From Bugula neritina (lineage: Eukaryota; Bryozoa; Gymnolaemata; Cheilostomatida; Bugulidae), in the NCBI GenBank assembly GCA_964035545.1, contig OZ037765.1, forward strand, positions 19,903,995 through 19,967,994: a stretch of DNA of 64,000 bases, in the 5' to 3' direction. The translations under genes and the position numbers were made by a program. The first letter of the stretch is position 1. Each line of letters begins with the position of its first letter. The notes below the pieces were generated by a model, which did not search any database, was not told the origin of the DNA, and saw nothing but the letters and a program-made list of their open reading frames with translations. Below are positions 1 through 21,419 of the stretch, one piece after another.

Positions 1-1
1 G

Positions 2-64
2 ACAGGGATTGCTGAGTCTCTGATATCTGAGAACAGCTCTTCTGATAATGACCTTGAGATGTGA
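2..64 (+). CDS. Possible C-terminal tail of an upstream gene (partial)
   Basis: An open frame enters from the left edge and stops with TGA at 62-64. It ends in a serine- and acid-rich tail reading roughly GIAESLISENSSSDNDLEM. An AG at 4-5 could be a splice acceptor. Base composition becomes AT-rich right after the stop, as expected for a 3'UTR. The piece is too short to assign a family, and a chance open frame is possible. Confidence 0.3.
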   Translation, partial: TGIAESLISENSSSDNDLEM

Positions 65-1823
65 AATTGGCTTTGAAATCCTTGGTGAAGGCCAAGTTCA
101 ATTGACCATGCTACTTCCTAAAGTAACATCCTGTCTCTGCAAAGCTAGATTAGTTTGCTACTTTTTAGATCCGTTTATGTACTTATTATACACACATTTA
201 TTTATATAGTTATGTCTGACTGTGGACGTAATATGTTTGAACTATAAGAACAGGTTTTTAATATTTATTTTTGGTTTCTTGTTGTTGCTATGTGGATGTA
301 TTATAAATGATCTGCCTATTTATCTCCTTTTCATTCATATTCGTGCACTTCTACTTGTTTTTATTGCTGGTATATTAATTATAGTGTTGGCTGTCTCAAT
401 TAGCATGAGAACATGTAATTATTTTACAACAATATTTTCGCTGTGATGCAATTTTTTCACTGTTGATGAACATCACTTAATGTTACTTTATTCATACTCA
501 GTTCATAGTTTTTGATGAAGTTTCATTCGTATGATTTGCCATTGCTTCAAGGCTAAACCCACCAAATGCTTCGTTGTGTTATTATTTAGTATGAGTAGTG
601 TAGCATTGCACTATTGTACTTTTCACCATCATGTTTATACATGCTTCTGGTTTACTAGTTCATCATTGGTTGCAGACTATACCTAACAGGAGGTAAAATC
701 TTGGCTGCAATCAAGTTAATTAAATCATGTTCATTATCATGTAGTTTTTTACAAGTTTACTCTTCAAGAGAGATGTGTATATAGTTTACTTTTTACGTTA
801 TCAACAAATATAATTGAGTTTATAAATTTATAATGCAATACAAACTGATTTGTCTACAATTTCATATGCTTCCGAACTCAAATCACAATAACACTTTGCT
901 TGAAAAGTTCCAGTATTTTATAATTTATAACATGGCTGTCTGCCAACTAGGTTGCTATAGTAACCTAACCAGTGCTTGCTGTACAGAGAAATGACACAAA
1001 GTTATCAAATGCAGGGAAAGAAATAATTTCATGATCTAAATCAACTGGATGCATCAATAAACTAATAACTTTTATAAAGAAAATGTTTATCTTAAAGCCA
1101 ATAACTAGCTGTTCATCCAATTAACTCATCAAAGAATGCTTTTGCTACCACACACTTTGATATTGAAAATTCGAGATACATGGAATATGCTTAGTATAAA
1201 GACATGTGCACTGACTAATGGAAAATATTTCAGTGTGATGCCTTTTCATTAGACAATTTGTCTTTCTATAAGTTGCAAAATCAATTTTCTGGAACCAGCC
1301 ATTCTCAACTTATAATAGTTCTAAAAAACTCAAAAGTGGCAGAAAAAGATAATTACACTTCTGCTTAGATTTCAGTAAATTTGACCCATAGGTTGGTGAT
1401 ATTATACATGTACATATTATATTTGTCTTGACTAACTGATTATTTTTAGCAAGTATGAATTAAATTCAGGGATAGGCAACTTCCCTTGCTAAAAACTTTA
1501 GAAAAACCAAGTCTGAATCCACCTTTGCACAGTGTTCTTTAAAGTTCTCACAGCTTTCAAATTAGCCTATGGCCTAAGTAGAAATTTTCCTGCAGTTTCT
1601 TTACCCTGTAAATAAGTGTGTTGCTTTACACACTAAAGTGTACATTGTTGCAACCTTCTATCTTGCTACAAAAGATGCTAATTATTGCTAAAGCTATCTT
1701 ATGATGATAAGAAAATTAAACTTTCATAATTTCTCACATGATAAAACTCTAAAGGTTATCAAGATAACAGGTATACCACTTGGTTTTTCAGTTATTCCAT
1801 GCTAGTGTTTTACTACTGCAAAG
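65..1823. other. Probable 3'UTR and intergenic DNA
   Basis: AT-rich sequence with no exon-like stretch that I can support. The 74-codon frame near 222-446 is hydrophobic by virtue of T-rich codons and looks like UTR. An AATAAA-like hexamer near 1056 could serve a transcript ending at the left edge. Confidence 0.4.
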
Positions 1824-11674
<9,851 letters not shown>

Positions 11675-12285
11675 GTCATGAATTTTAACTATCACAAGAG
11701 CAGTTATAAGGCTAACTTGCCATCGCTTTAAAAAAAGTTTTTTTGGTTTAACATATAGTCATCTTTTAGAGTTATATGTGCCGTGAATAATTCATATCAT
11801 ATAACTAATATCTACATTATCTACATAGTGCTCGACTACATCAGTTGAGTAGCAGACTGTAAAAAGTCAAGTTATTTTCAAGGGCAATAGTAGCCAGTAA
11901 ACGTATAAATAATAACCATCTAAACTATTAATATACCTCCAAAGAAACTGTATAAAGTTTTGTTATGGTCAACTTATCATTTATATCCTCATAAATTTTT
12001 TGTAGTTTCTGCAATACAGACACAGTCGGTAAATTTCAAAAATAGATATACTTTTTCAGCCAAAAAAAACTGTTATTTATGCAAAATAATATATTTACGG
12101 TATAACCATTAATGGACAATGAGTAGGTGTGTAAATAAAAGATGGACATTCATACAGGCAACTTGATTGCCAAATGTTTTGACATTTGCACAGTCTAAGC
12201 ATGGTCGGACTTCGAAAACAAGACAAAGTCATACTGATAAGTAAAATATTGTTTTGGCACACCAAGCTTTATATATAGTTATATT

Positions 12286-13025
12286 AAGGTAGGTGCACCA
12301 CCACTACATTGGCAAGGTTTTCTGTGCAAAACTGTCTGTCCAATAAAACATCTCCAAGTATTTTGTATATATTGTAATTCAGGCCAGACACATTAAGAAT
12401 TACTTTGAGTGTTGCGCAACCTATCAACTAACAGAGGGGGGGGGTAACAGGTTTCAAGGTTTTTTTGCAGAAAATGATTATGTGGTAATAGAAAATGAGC
12501 TTTTAAAACTCACAATTAGATGGAAAATCAGTATTTGGTGTTATTTGACTGCATTTTGTAGAGCAGTCATAAGCGATGAGTTTTAAAACATATTATTATG
12601 CCATTCATACATCTTACTAAAATAAGCAGGTATAGAATTATTATCTAATTATTTTATTAAACATAAGCACATATGACTTTTTTGATTTTAGATGTTTTCT
12701 TAATCTAATAAACAATAAATGAAAAATAATCATGTATTGAATATAATTATTAGAATAATTGTATCTATCCAGATTCATTCATAAAACAAAAAGTTACCCT
12801 TTATTGTCTAAAGAAGCTAAATTGAAAAATTTGAGAAGAGTGGCTAGTAAAAAATATTAATAATCTCCAATTAGGATTGGTAGTGAAAACATCCTTAATA
12901 ACCTAACTTTTTAATTTTCCTTAACAGCTTTGGTTTGGAGGGGCGTTATTAGACATTCTTGTGAAAAGACATTTCTAATTTAAAGCACAGGCTTTTGTCA
13001 ATTTCTATATTAGTGCACCTACCTT
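12286..13025. mobile_element. Possible MITE bounded by 13-bp inverted repeats
   Basis: AAGGTAGGTGCAC at 12286-12298 is matched in inverted orientation at 13013-13025, bounding 740 bp. Flanks both contain TTAA-like sequence, but no clean target-site duplication was found. The interior has no coding potential and a run of eight G near 12436. A small non-autonomous DNA transposon is the best guess. Confidence 0.35.
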
Positions 13026-14033
13026 TTTAATGGAGGACCTTTTAGAGAACACACTGCTGTATGCACCTGGGATGTGCCAATTTATTTAAAACATAAGTTT
13101 TCTAGACGCTCTAGCAGCTACTGTATAAAGGTTACTGCATAACAGATTCATGAATATTTCATGCGTTTAAAGAGCATGAAAAGCAAACTGGTAGGTAGTT
13201 ATACTGTCTATAACCCACTTACTAAGATATTATAGTTTTTACCTAATGTTCTATTTTCAAATTTATGCACTTTATTCATGTCATAACCATGACACTTCAA
13301 CGAACCTATCTAAAAGTCACTATTAATTAAAGGTTTTTAGTGTTTCTAACATACAAAAATATTTATAAGTATGAAAAAATAAATAAATATAGATCTTAAG
13401 TGAAATAGACAAAACTTAGAATTTACTAGTTTAAAAGATTTGATTAATTAAACTCTATTTTTCTTTTTCAAACATGGTTTAATGTTTCATAAATTTCTGC
13501 TGAACAGCTGTAAAATGATTGGGTATTGTAAACATTAACACACCTCTACTTCAATATAATGTTCAATGCTTTGTAAACTGTTCTGCTTATTAATATGATT
13601 CTACAAATAAAATTTGGGAATTTGCAGGATTCGGAGCATATTATCATGTCACCAGGGTAATACCTATCAGCACATTCTATAGAATATAAAGCATTGCTCT
13701 TTCTAGAACCTTTGAACAGTCTTCATGCATATTATATACCTACATAATTCAACCAGAACTACGAAAAGTCACTATTTTATTGTACAACCTGCAGCATCAA
13801 GTGTTCAACTGGCAACTTTAAAACAAATAAATTATGGAAATTTGATGACTCAGCAGGCATGAAACACAAGGAATGCTGAGACTTGAGCATATTACTAGAG
13901 TCACTTTTGAAATGGCATAACTATTTCAGTTTCCTAGTTTTTTCTCAGTATAATATATGGAATTTATACAATATAATTCGGAGAGAAGTGATCTACTACG
14001 ATAAACCACTGCTATAAGATTCTTAGCAAAGGG

Positions 14034-14160
14034 GAGCTGCAGTAGTCTAGGGGATAGAGATGTGGCTTACTAAACACAGGTCATGTGATCCTTAGAAAAG
14101 ACCATTGATGATGTTAGCAAGAGCATACAGTTATAATTGCTCCTTAGTGAAAAAGTTCAT
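14034..14160 (+). repeat. Candidate tRNA-derived SINE
   Basis: TAGTCTAGGGG at about 14043-14053 resembles a tRNA box A. GGTCATGTGATCC at about 14079-14091 resembles box B, and the spacing is right for a pol III promoter. No cloverleaf with a proper acceptor stem and anticodon could be drawn, so this is a SINE-like relic rather than a tRNA gene. Confidence 0.35.
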
Positions 14161-15637
14161 AGCCCACTAAAAAGAATCTTCCACTTAGGGTTTCTCACAG
14201 ACACCTAAATGAGAAAGGTAAGAAATATCATTCTCAACAAGGCCACTATTTGAAACTTTTCAACCTACAACATCTGTTTAACTTTAGTAATAGTTAATGA
14301 CACGAAAACATTCCTTTACTCTAAGTCCCAAGACCTTATTCCTTAGTCTGGGGCTGTCAGCTGCTGTTATATGATGAGTTCATTCACATATCAGCACTGA
14401 CACAGACTACGGATAACAACATCCTTGCCGTCTGCCTTTTTTGGCAGCAGGCCCACAAAGTGTTGGACGGTTGCCAACAGTCTGCCTGAAATCTCTCATA
14501 ATAAAGCAACATCTCGATTTTTACAGTAGTTTAGAGTTTGCTTTGTTCTTCAATGCGTGCAATGCTTCATGACAAACTGTTAACTCAATATGTAGGAGTA
14601 AAAGCAGAAATGCTTACATACTTGCCCCACAGCAGCTCAACTCCCACATAAATAGTTTAAAAAGTAGTATAAAACGAAGTTGCCATCATTCACGAATTTA
14701 ACAAAGCTATAGGATAACTGAGTGCATGTAAACAGAAACCTACAACCGCCTATAATGTATGTCTCACAATAGTTTGAAAATTAAGAAGAGTCACCAAACA
14801 CACTAGTTAAATGCCTACGTTTTTGCTGAGGTGATCCAAATGCATACCTGATGGTGGAAATACTATTTTCGAAAGAGTTTCAAGTATGCAACTCATAAAA
14901 GAAATGCAATTCTATTTGTAGTAGTAGGCAATGTACCTACTGATCAGTTCAGTTGGGTTAGCACCAATACAACATTTAGCCTTCAGAAAAGATTCACTAC
15001 CACCAACTGCTTAGAAGCCAAGCCTGCTAAGGGCTCCAATATTATTTTAAAGGTCATTTTCTCTGCATATAATGACTGTCATTCACACAGATTCATTGTT
15101 TTGATCTCATCTCAGGAAGTGTCAGTGATACCCTGATCAGGCCATATATTTTACACATCGTAAGTTTAATTTCTAGGCCTGCATTCTTTAATGTACTTTC
15201 CTAATTACTACCACATAATGCTTCTAATGCCAGCCCTCATGCTAGCACAGGTGTTCCTTATTATGATTTCTATGTGATTCAATTTCAACAAAATTTATCT
15301 GCATTATAAAGCATCTGTGAATAACACAGGTTTTTGTATATTGAAATAAAAATACAATGTGCATAAAAGAGAGTATATACAAAAATAACTTAATAAAATA
15401 TAATTCAGTCACAATAATGAAAAATTAAAAATTTTGTACAAAGTCTGGTAATTTTCCAGCCTAGAGTGCTGGTGAAAAGTGCAATGCCTTTTTACATTAT
15501 GTACAAAAAAGATTTTTCTGAGGACAAAGAAAATGAAATAACACTACCATATACTATGCCATATAATTATAGTTGGGTAGACCACAAACTTTCACCAAGT
15601 TTGATTTAACAAGACATCTATTGTGTATTACTTTTTG

Positions 15638-16503
15638 TTATCTACCAATATAATCAAAAAAGTCACTTCTGTCATTATTTATGCATCCACCAGTCTTGAT
15701 TTCTGTAATACCTCTGGATTTTGATCTACAGAGAGATATACTGTTTGGATCCCGATTTCCTACTGTATAACATCTAGCTGGCCAAGCCTACAAACACAAC
15801 TATTTGTTTATCATACTATTATCGCAGCAATGTGAGGTGACTTTGGTTGGCTGGTCAGGTGAGTAATACACCTGTGGTCTAAAAACTGCCTGACTATAAG
15901 ATTAACTAATGGTAAAAACATGAACACTTTAGGTTAACTATGTGCTGTCAGAACCAAGGGCAGCTACTTTGTGAAATGCAAATTGGTCTTTAGACTAAAT
16001 AATGGAAAACCACAAGCTATTTTGATGGCACCAATGAGCGCAGAGAAATACTCACGATAGTCTCAAACACTGTACAATCACCAAAGCCTTCATTGTCAGG
16101 AGCAAAGGCTTGTTTTCTTGCTTCATGTGTTCCTAACGAACTGTACATTTCAAACACAGTTGAGAGTGGAACAAATTTCTGCTCACCATCAATCACTACT
16201 GGCCTGCTTTCATCAGCCATGGTTGTTCTCTACAACAAGCAGTCACAACTATTAAAACTAAATCTTGCTCATCTGGTTGCATTGATTTTATCTATTTGTC
16301 AACTATATACCACCAACACATGAAAAATGCACTACCTTGCTTCGTTTAGAAACTCTGTTGTTTTTTATTAGTTTGTAGTCTCCTGGAATAGGCACAAACT
16401 CTCCATTGATTTTGATGAACACTTCTAAAGCTTCCCCAAAGGTCACCAACATTAGAATGAAGATTGATGAAATAAAAATGTAACTTCCAGACGTGTGCTT
16501 CAT
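15638..16503 (-). CDS. Unrecognised secreted pro-protein with a furin-type site, 3 exons
   Basis: Exons (transcript order) 16503-16336, 16229-16056 and 15787-15638 join in phase 0 to give 163 aa, ending TAA. Residues 1-25 form a clear signal peptide: a basic start, a long hydrophobic core and GEA before the likely cleavage point. The exon 1/2 junction creates SKRSKR, a basic site of the furin/prohormone-convertase type (RSKR), predicting cleavage near residue 57. The remaining C-terminal part has only four cysteines (DCTVF, ARCYT, LCRSK, GGCIN), consistent with two disulfides. Introns are GT-AG. A 5'UTR exon probably starts at 16533 after a good polypyrimidine acceptor. I do not recognise the family; a secreted signalling or matrix peptide is an inference from architecture only. 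Confidence 0.75.
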
Positions 16504-19367
16504 AGTAAAACTATAAGTGATTGATTGAGAAATCTACAAATAAAAAAAGTTTTTATGACTATCACAGTCACAATACTTTTTACAATTGAAAAGAACTAAA
16601 GAAAGTCTATTTGCTTTGTTTGTTTGCAATATGAATATTAAATATACTAAAAAACATGCATCTACACACCTTCCTTTTCAGAACTTTTTATATAACACTT
16701 CATTAAATGAGATGACAGATGTGCTATGGAGCAGTCATAGAATAAAACTCATACAACCCTGCTCACTGATGCAAGCATTAAAATTTATTTAAAATGAACA
16801 TAGTTTAATGCCTACCTTCCGCTGAACAAAATAGTTATGTAAGATGCTAGCAACTCGATTATCCAAAAGTAATCAGTCTTTTTATCTGTGTGATTGAGAA
16901 TGGATTCCACAAGCGATTGTAGTTTTCTACCCACACCAAGATTTATAGTGATACCTGATCAAGTGAATGACATAAGAAGAACCCATGACTATTTATATAG
17001 GCAACCACTTTACTGATTGGTTGAAAACTGATGTTGATTTTGTGCAACACGTGGTAAAAGTCTTCAGAGTAGACAGCCAGAAATCTTTCGTCATAAATAT
17101 TCGGAACAGCAAATGGAAAAATAATGGGCATAGTTCTATGAGATTGTTATGAATGGGTGATTGATAGAGTAGTTTTACACTGTGGTAATCAAACTTTTAA
17201 ACTGCCCCACAGTTATTGACACAATAATAAAATAATTGGGCCACTGCATTTAATAGTGATATTTGTTATCATTTCTCGGCATAGATTACGTAACTAGACT
17301 TGCATATAACCACCAGAGTGTTATGTTAACTGAAAGGCCAATTGCCAACACATCCATCATATACTCGTACATTAGAGTTGTGGAAAGGAAATTCAATCAG
17401 ACATCAACAAAGCTGTAAGATTGCACTTGATGGCTCCAGTCGACACCAGTCTCATAGGACAATGCACTCAGAATCATTGCATTTCAGTGTTGAGATAAAA
17501 GCTAGACTACAGTCAAAAAGTGTCACATCACAGCATATTAGATAATGCCCACTGAATTATATACCAGAATCTGTATTGTCAGATATATTGTCAATGACAT
17601 TGTAAGCTTACCAGATCTTTGAAGCTAGACGCCATGGCAAGCATCAAACAGAACTGGAGAATTCACATGTATTAAAGTTATGAGTTATCAAGCATGCTAA
17701 TGCTTGTTCTATAATGAATACATTTTTAGCAATTATAGCATTTTCTGTTTTATTAAACATCTGAAAAGATGCAGTGGTGTGCATTTAGTAAATTTGTCTC
17801 TATCTTTCAAAAGAGGTTTTATATAACTCAGCTAGTATACAGACACTTGTGCAAAGAGAATTACTACACTCTCAATGTTTTTATGGTGCACAAAATAGGT
17901 CTATAATATCTGGATTTTACCAGTCTGGCCATGAAGGTTTCCCATTCTCAGACATTAATGACTTTTTAATTACTCAGCAAAAAATAAAAACAATAAAAAT
18001 ATTATCACTGTCTGACAAACAATGTCTTTGAAACATTGAATTACTTCTATTGTTTTATGGCAAATTTTTATTAAGATTAATGGAAGAATAGTAAAATTGA
18101 TTACTATGCTATGGTAAAATTTGTTAACAAAATAATAATGAAAGTAAGGAGGCTTTAGATATGAGAAAAAATCATCTATTAAATGTATGCAGGTAAAATG
18201 TTTTTCCGTAGTTTAATATCACAATAATAGTTCAGAAAAACTAAACAGAAGTGACAGAGAATCGTTATTTTCTGCAGGTAGCAGACTCTTAAAAAGCTGG
18301 TTTGACAGATGCTGCAGGAAAACATTTCTTGCCCTGTTAAATGGTAGTTTGGGTCAAATATTTCGATATCAACTGAACAGCAAAATTATTGTTGATCAAC
18401 AGATTATACTAATTGAGCAATAAATAATATCAAAGTGTCTCAGCATTTGTTCTACCACATGCATAGTTCTATCACCTAATCAGAAAAAATAAGTTATTTC
18501 CAATTATATCATTTCAAATAATGGAAAGTTTTGAGTAATTTGAATTTTACAATTTATATTTTTAGTTATTCTATTTCCATCTTTCATAGATATAATTTTA
18601 CACTTTTATTATTTTGTGTAGTGGAAGGCATAACTGACGATTTAGTTAGAAATTGTTACTTAATGAAAAATCACTAAACACTGGTTTAGTGGTGGATCCT
18701 CACCTATCTCTGCTCGGTAGCGGAAATTGCTAGGGTGGATGGCAATATTAAGAAAAAAAGAGTATGAATTGTTTACAATATATCAAGTCACACAAAACAG
18801 TCAACTAAACTCAATATGGACAGCATAAAAAACTTGTGCATAGGTAATGTGAATGTTGGGTTCCTGGCCAACATTTCCAACTACAAAGTAGAGCATCTTG
18901 AAAAACTAATTAGAGTGTTTTAATGACTCTTCTTAGTAGCAGCAAAACTAATACATGAGCCAGAAAAAATATCTTTAATAATTTACGTCAACATCTAAAA
19001 TTTTATTCAAGGAATCTCTAGGATATATCTTAAGCCAATGATGTCAATGGCCCATCAGACGCAACGTAGTCGCCATGTTAGTTCGGAAGTAAACACAGAC
19101 AAGTTGATAAAACATTATTTATTTTGAAAATAATTAAATTATCAGGATGTGCTAAGGATTAAAGTAGAGGCATGTGTATTTTACATCAAAATATATGACA
19201 CTCAAAAACAGCTGATAAAATTTCATATATAACAATATTTCAAACAAAACAGATCCTGATTTAGTGTTTTTTAAAAAACATCAGCTTCACATAAGGTTCT
19301 TTTGCCATTCCAAATATACGAGATATAAAACTTGTGTAATGAAACTGTCCAAAATTTAAATTCAGTC
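16504..19367. other. Upstream region and intergenic DNA
   Basis: Just upstream of the secreted-protein gene, a candidate 5'UTR exon edge is seen on the minus strand at about 16817 (AAG followed by GTAGGC). The rest has no supported exon. Short open frames at 16586, 17342 and 17849 lack splice or family support. The region ends with the 3'UTR of the ZNF830-like gene, also on the minus strand. Confidence 0.4.
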
Positions 19368-21377
19368 CTATTTTATAACTTTTTTACTTCGCCAGTTAAG
19401 AAACTGATTAAATTCCAAGTCATCAGTGTCAGAAGAGCTGTCTTCTTGTGCCTCATCAACCTCCATCTTATGTTTCATTAATTCTTCTTTCCTCTGTACT
19501 ATATTATTCACTCGACTCCACTGAGCCCTAAAAAATTAAAACAATGATATAAACAGGCAATGTTTTAGAGGCTACAAAACACTCAAATTGAAATATCTTA
19601 GTGTTTGGCAGTGTGGTCCAATTTCAGAAACAATTTGATAGACGCAACAAATAATAGAGTTGAACAGAGCACCTACAGTTTTGACACAAACATTTTTGAG
19701 ATTAAAATTTAGATGTAGGCCAATCAGAATTGGGGTAGAATGTGCAATTTATTAAATAAGTGTTGAAAAATATTCTCGTGAATTACTAGAAACGTATTTC
19801 ACATTTTTGTTGCCCATTACTAAGCAACTAATTGTATTGAAATCCCTGTAAAACTGTAACTACTCTACTTACAACTACTAATTCATAGTATACATTACAA
19901 TTTTTCTAGTATATCTTTCAATGTTTCTACTAACGCGTCAGGTTGCCATGCAAAAAATATGAGAAAAGTGGTGCCAAAAAAGATTTTAAGGTCAAAACTA
20001 TTTTTTACTATTTTTAGCTATAACATTAATTAATTACACTTTACGCATGTTTTCAATTTAAAATATTATCATAAGAAGCAAATGTGTGAATTAAATTTTA
20101 AGGCTTGCATTCCCAGAATATTAAATCATTCAATGAATACAAAGATAGAATAATTATTAGAAACAGTATCTTTATAGTACTGATTTTTCACACATTAGCC
20201 ATAGATAAGACCATAATCTTATACTTATTCAGCTAAAACAAAGGAGCTAAATAAGTGCAACTGGCTCAAATATTCAAGTCCTAGACACCCAAGTGTCTAG
20301 ACAAGTGATTCAGCAACAACTCAACGGAAGCTGCCCTAATATTTGGCAGTGTAATGGTCACTTTAGGAGAGAGCTGACTTTGTCACTGGTCATCATTGGG
20401 TTTTCATTTTCATAAACAAACCAGACCATTCATTCTAACAATGAAATACTACAGACTCAAGATTCTGGATAAACAATCTAATTGGAAATAAAAACAACTA
20501 CTTGTGTTGATAGACAATTTTTGTTATTTTATAACCACAGTAGACGATAGTTAACTAGTATCAATATCATAAGCATATAATACTCAAATTGAGCTATGCC
20601 AAAATTCAAATTATACCCTACATTTTATTGAGGGGCAGAAGGATGTACGGAAGTTGTTTTAGTGGTCATATTTTTATAGTATTATTTGAAAGCTTACAAC
20701 AGTTGTATTGCTCATCCTCAAAATGGAAGCAAGTTATTACAATAACTTACAGAGATAAGTTTTATGCTAACAGTATATAGATTCTTTGAGCAAGTTTTCA
20801 AGAAATTCTATGCTAATTTTACAATGCTCCCTAAAGTAATGAGGAAGGCAGACACATGAACTGACATTCACTATACTTTAAATTTTCTTTCAAATCACAA
20901 TAGACTAGATACATTCATTTACTTTTCTGGCTTTTGTTTAGATATACACTAAGAAAATTATGAACTATTTTAAATAGACTGCTATATACCCCAAGTTTTC
21001 TTTTACACTTTGCCCAACATCATGGTCAAAGTAAAAATTTTTGTCCCAGGTAAATTAATTAAGAAAAAAAGTCAACCATTGCCACAAAATACATACAATG
21101 AGCTAGAATTAACTCAAACCTTTTTAGTGGGCTTTTCCTTTTCCCCAGAAGAATAGTCAAATATAAATATCATGAAACTATCAACATAATTTTTCATAAA
21201 ATGGCAAGGACCTTCTTCACAGTCTCTAACAAATTTGTAGCTAGCTTTTTATAATTACTTGTCAAACAATATAACTGAACTGTTTGTGGTGGCACTTTAA
21301 GTTTGCTTTGTGCTCAAGAAATTAGATTTCAAAATCCTGCTCATTTTTATATTGCTGCCAGTTGAATGCCAAACATG

Positions 21378-21419
<42 letters not shown>

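Larger units (their letters stand above)
11675..15637. other. Intergenic region between the PLA2 and secreted-protein genes
   Basis: AT-rich DNA with no supported exon. It contains the possible PLA2 polyadenylation signal (AATAAA near 12134), the inverted-repeat pair at 12286-13025 and a SINE-like head at 14034. The two genes converge here (PLA2 on +, the next gene on -), so it holds both 3'UTRs. Confidence 0.5.

Noticed and set aside
222..446. 74-codon hydrophobic frame
   Set aside because: T-rich UTR-like DNA, no splice signals and no family resemblance.
14034..14110. Functional tRNA gene
   Set aside because: No acceptor stem or anticodon stem could be paired; only the promoter boxes resemble tRNA.
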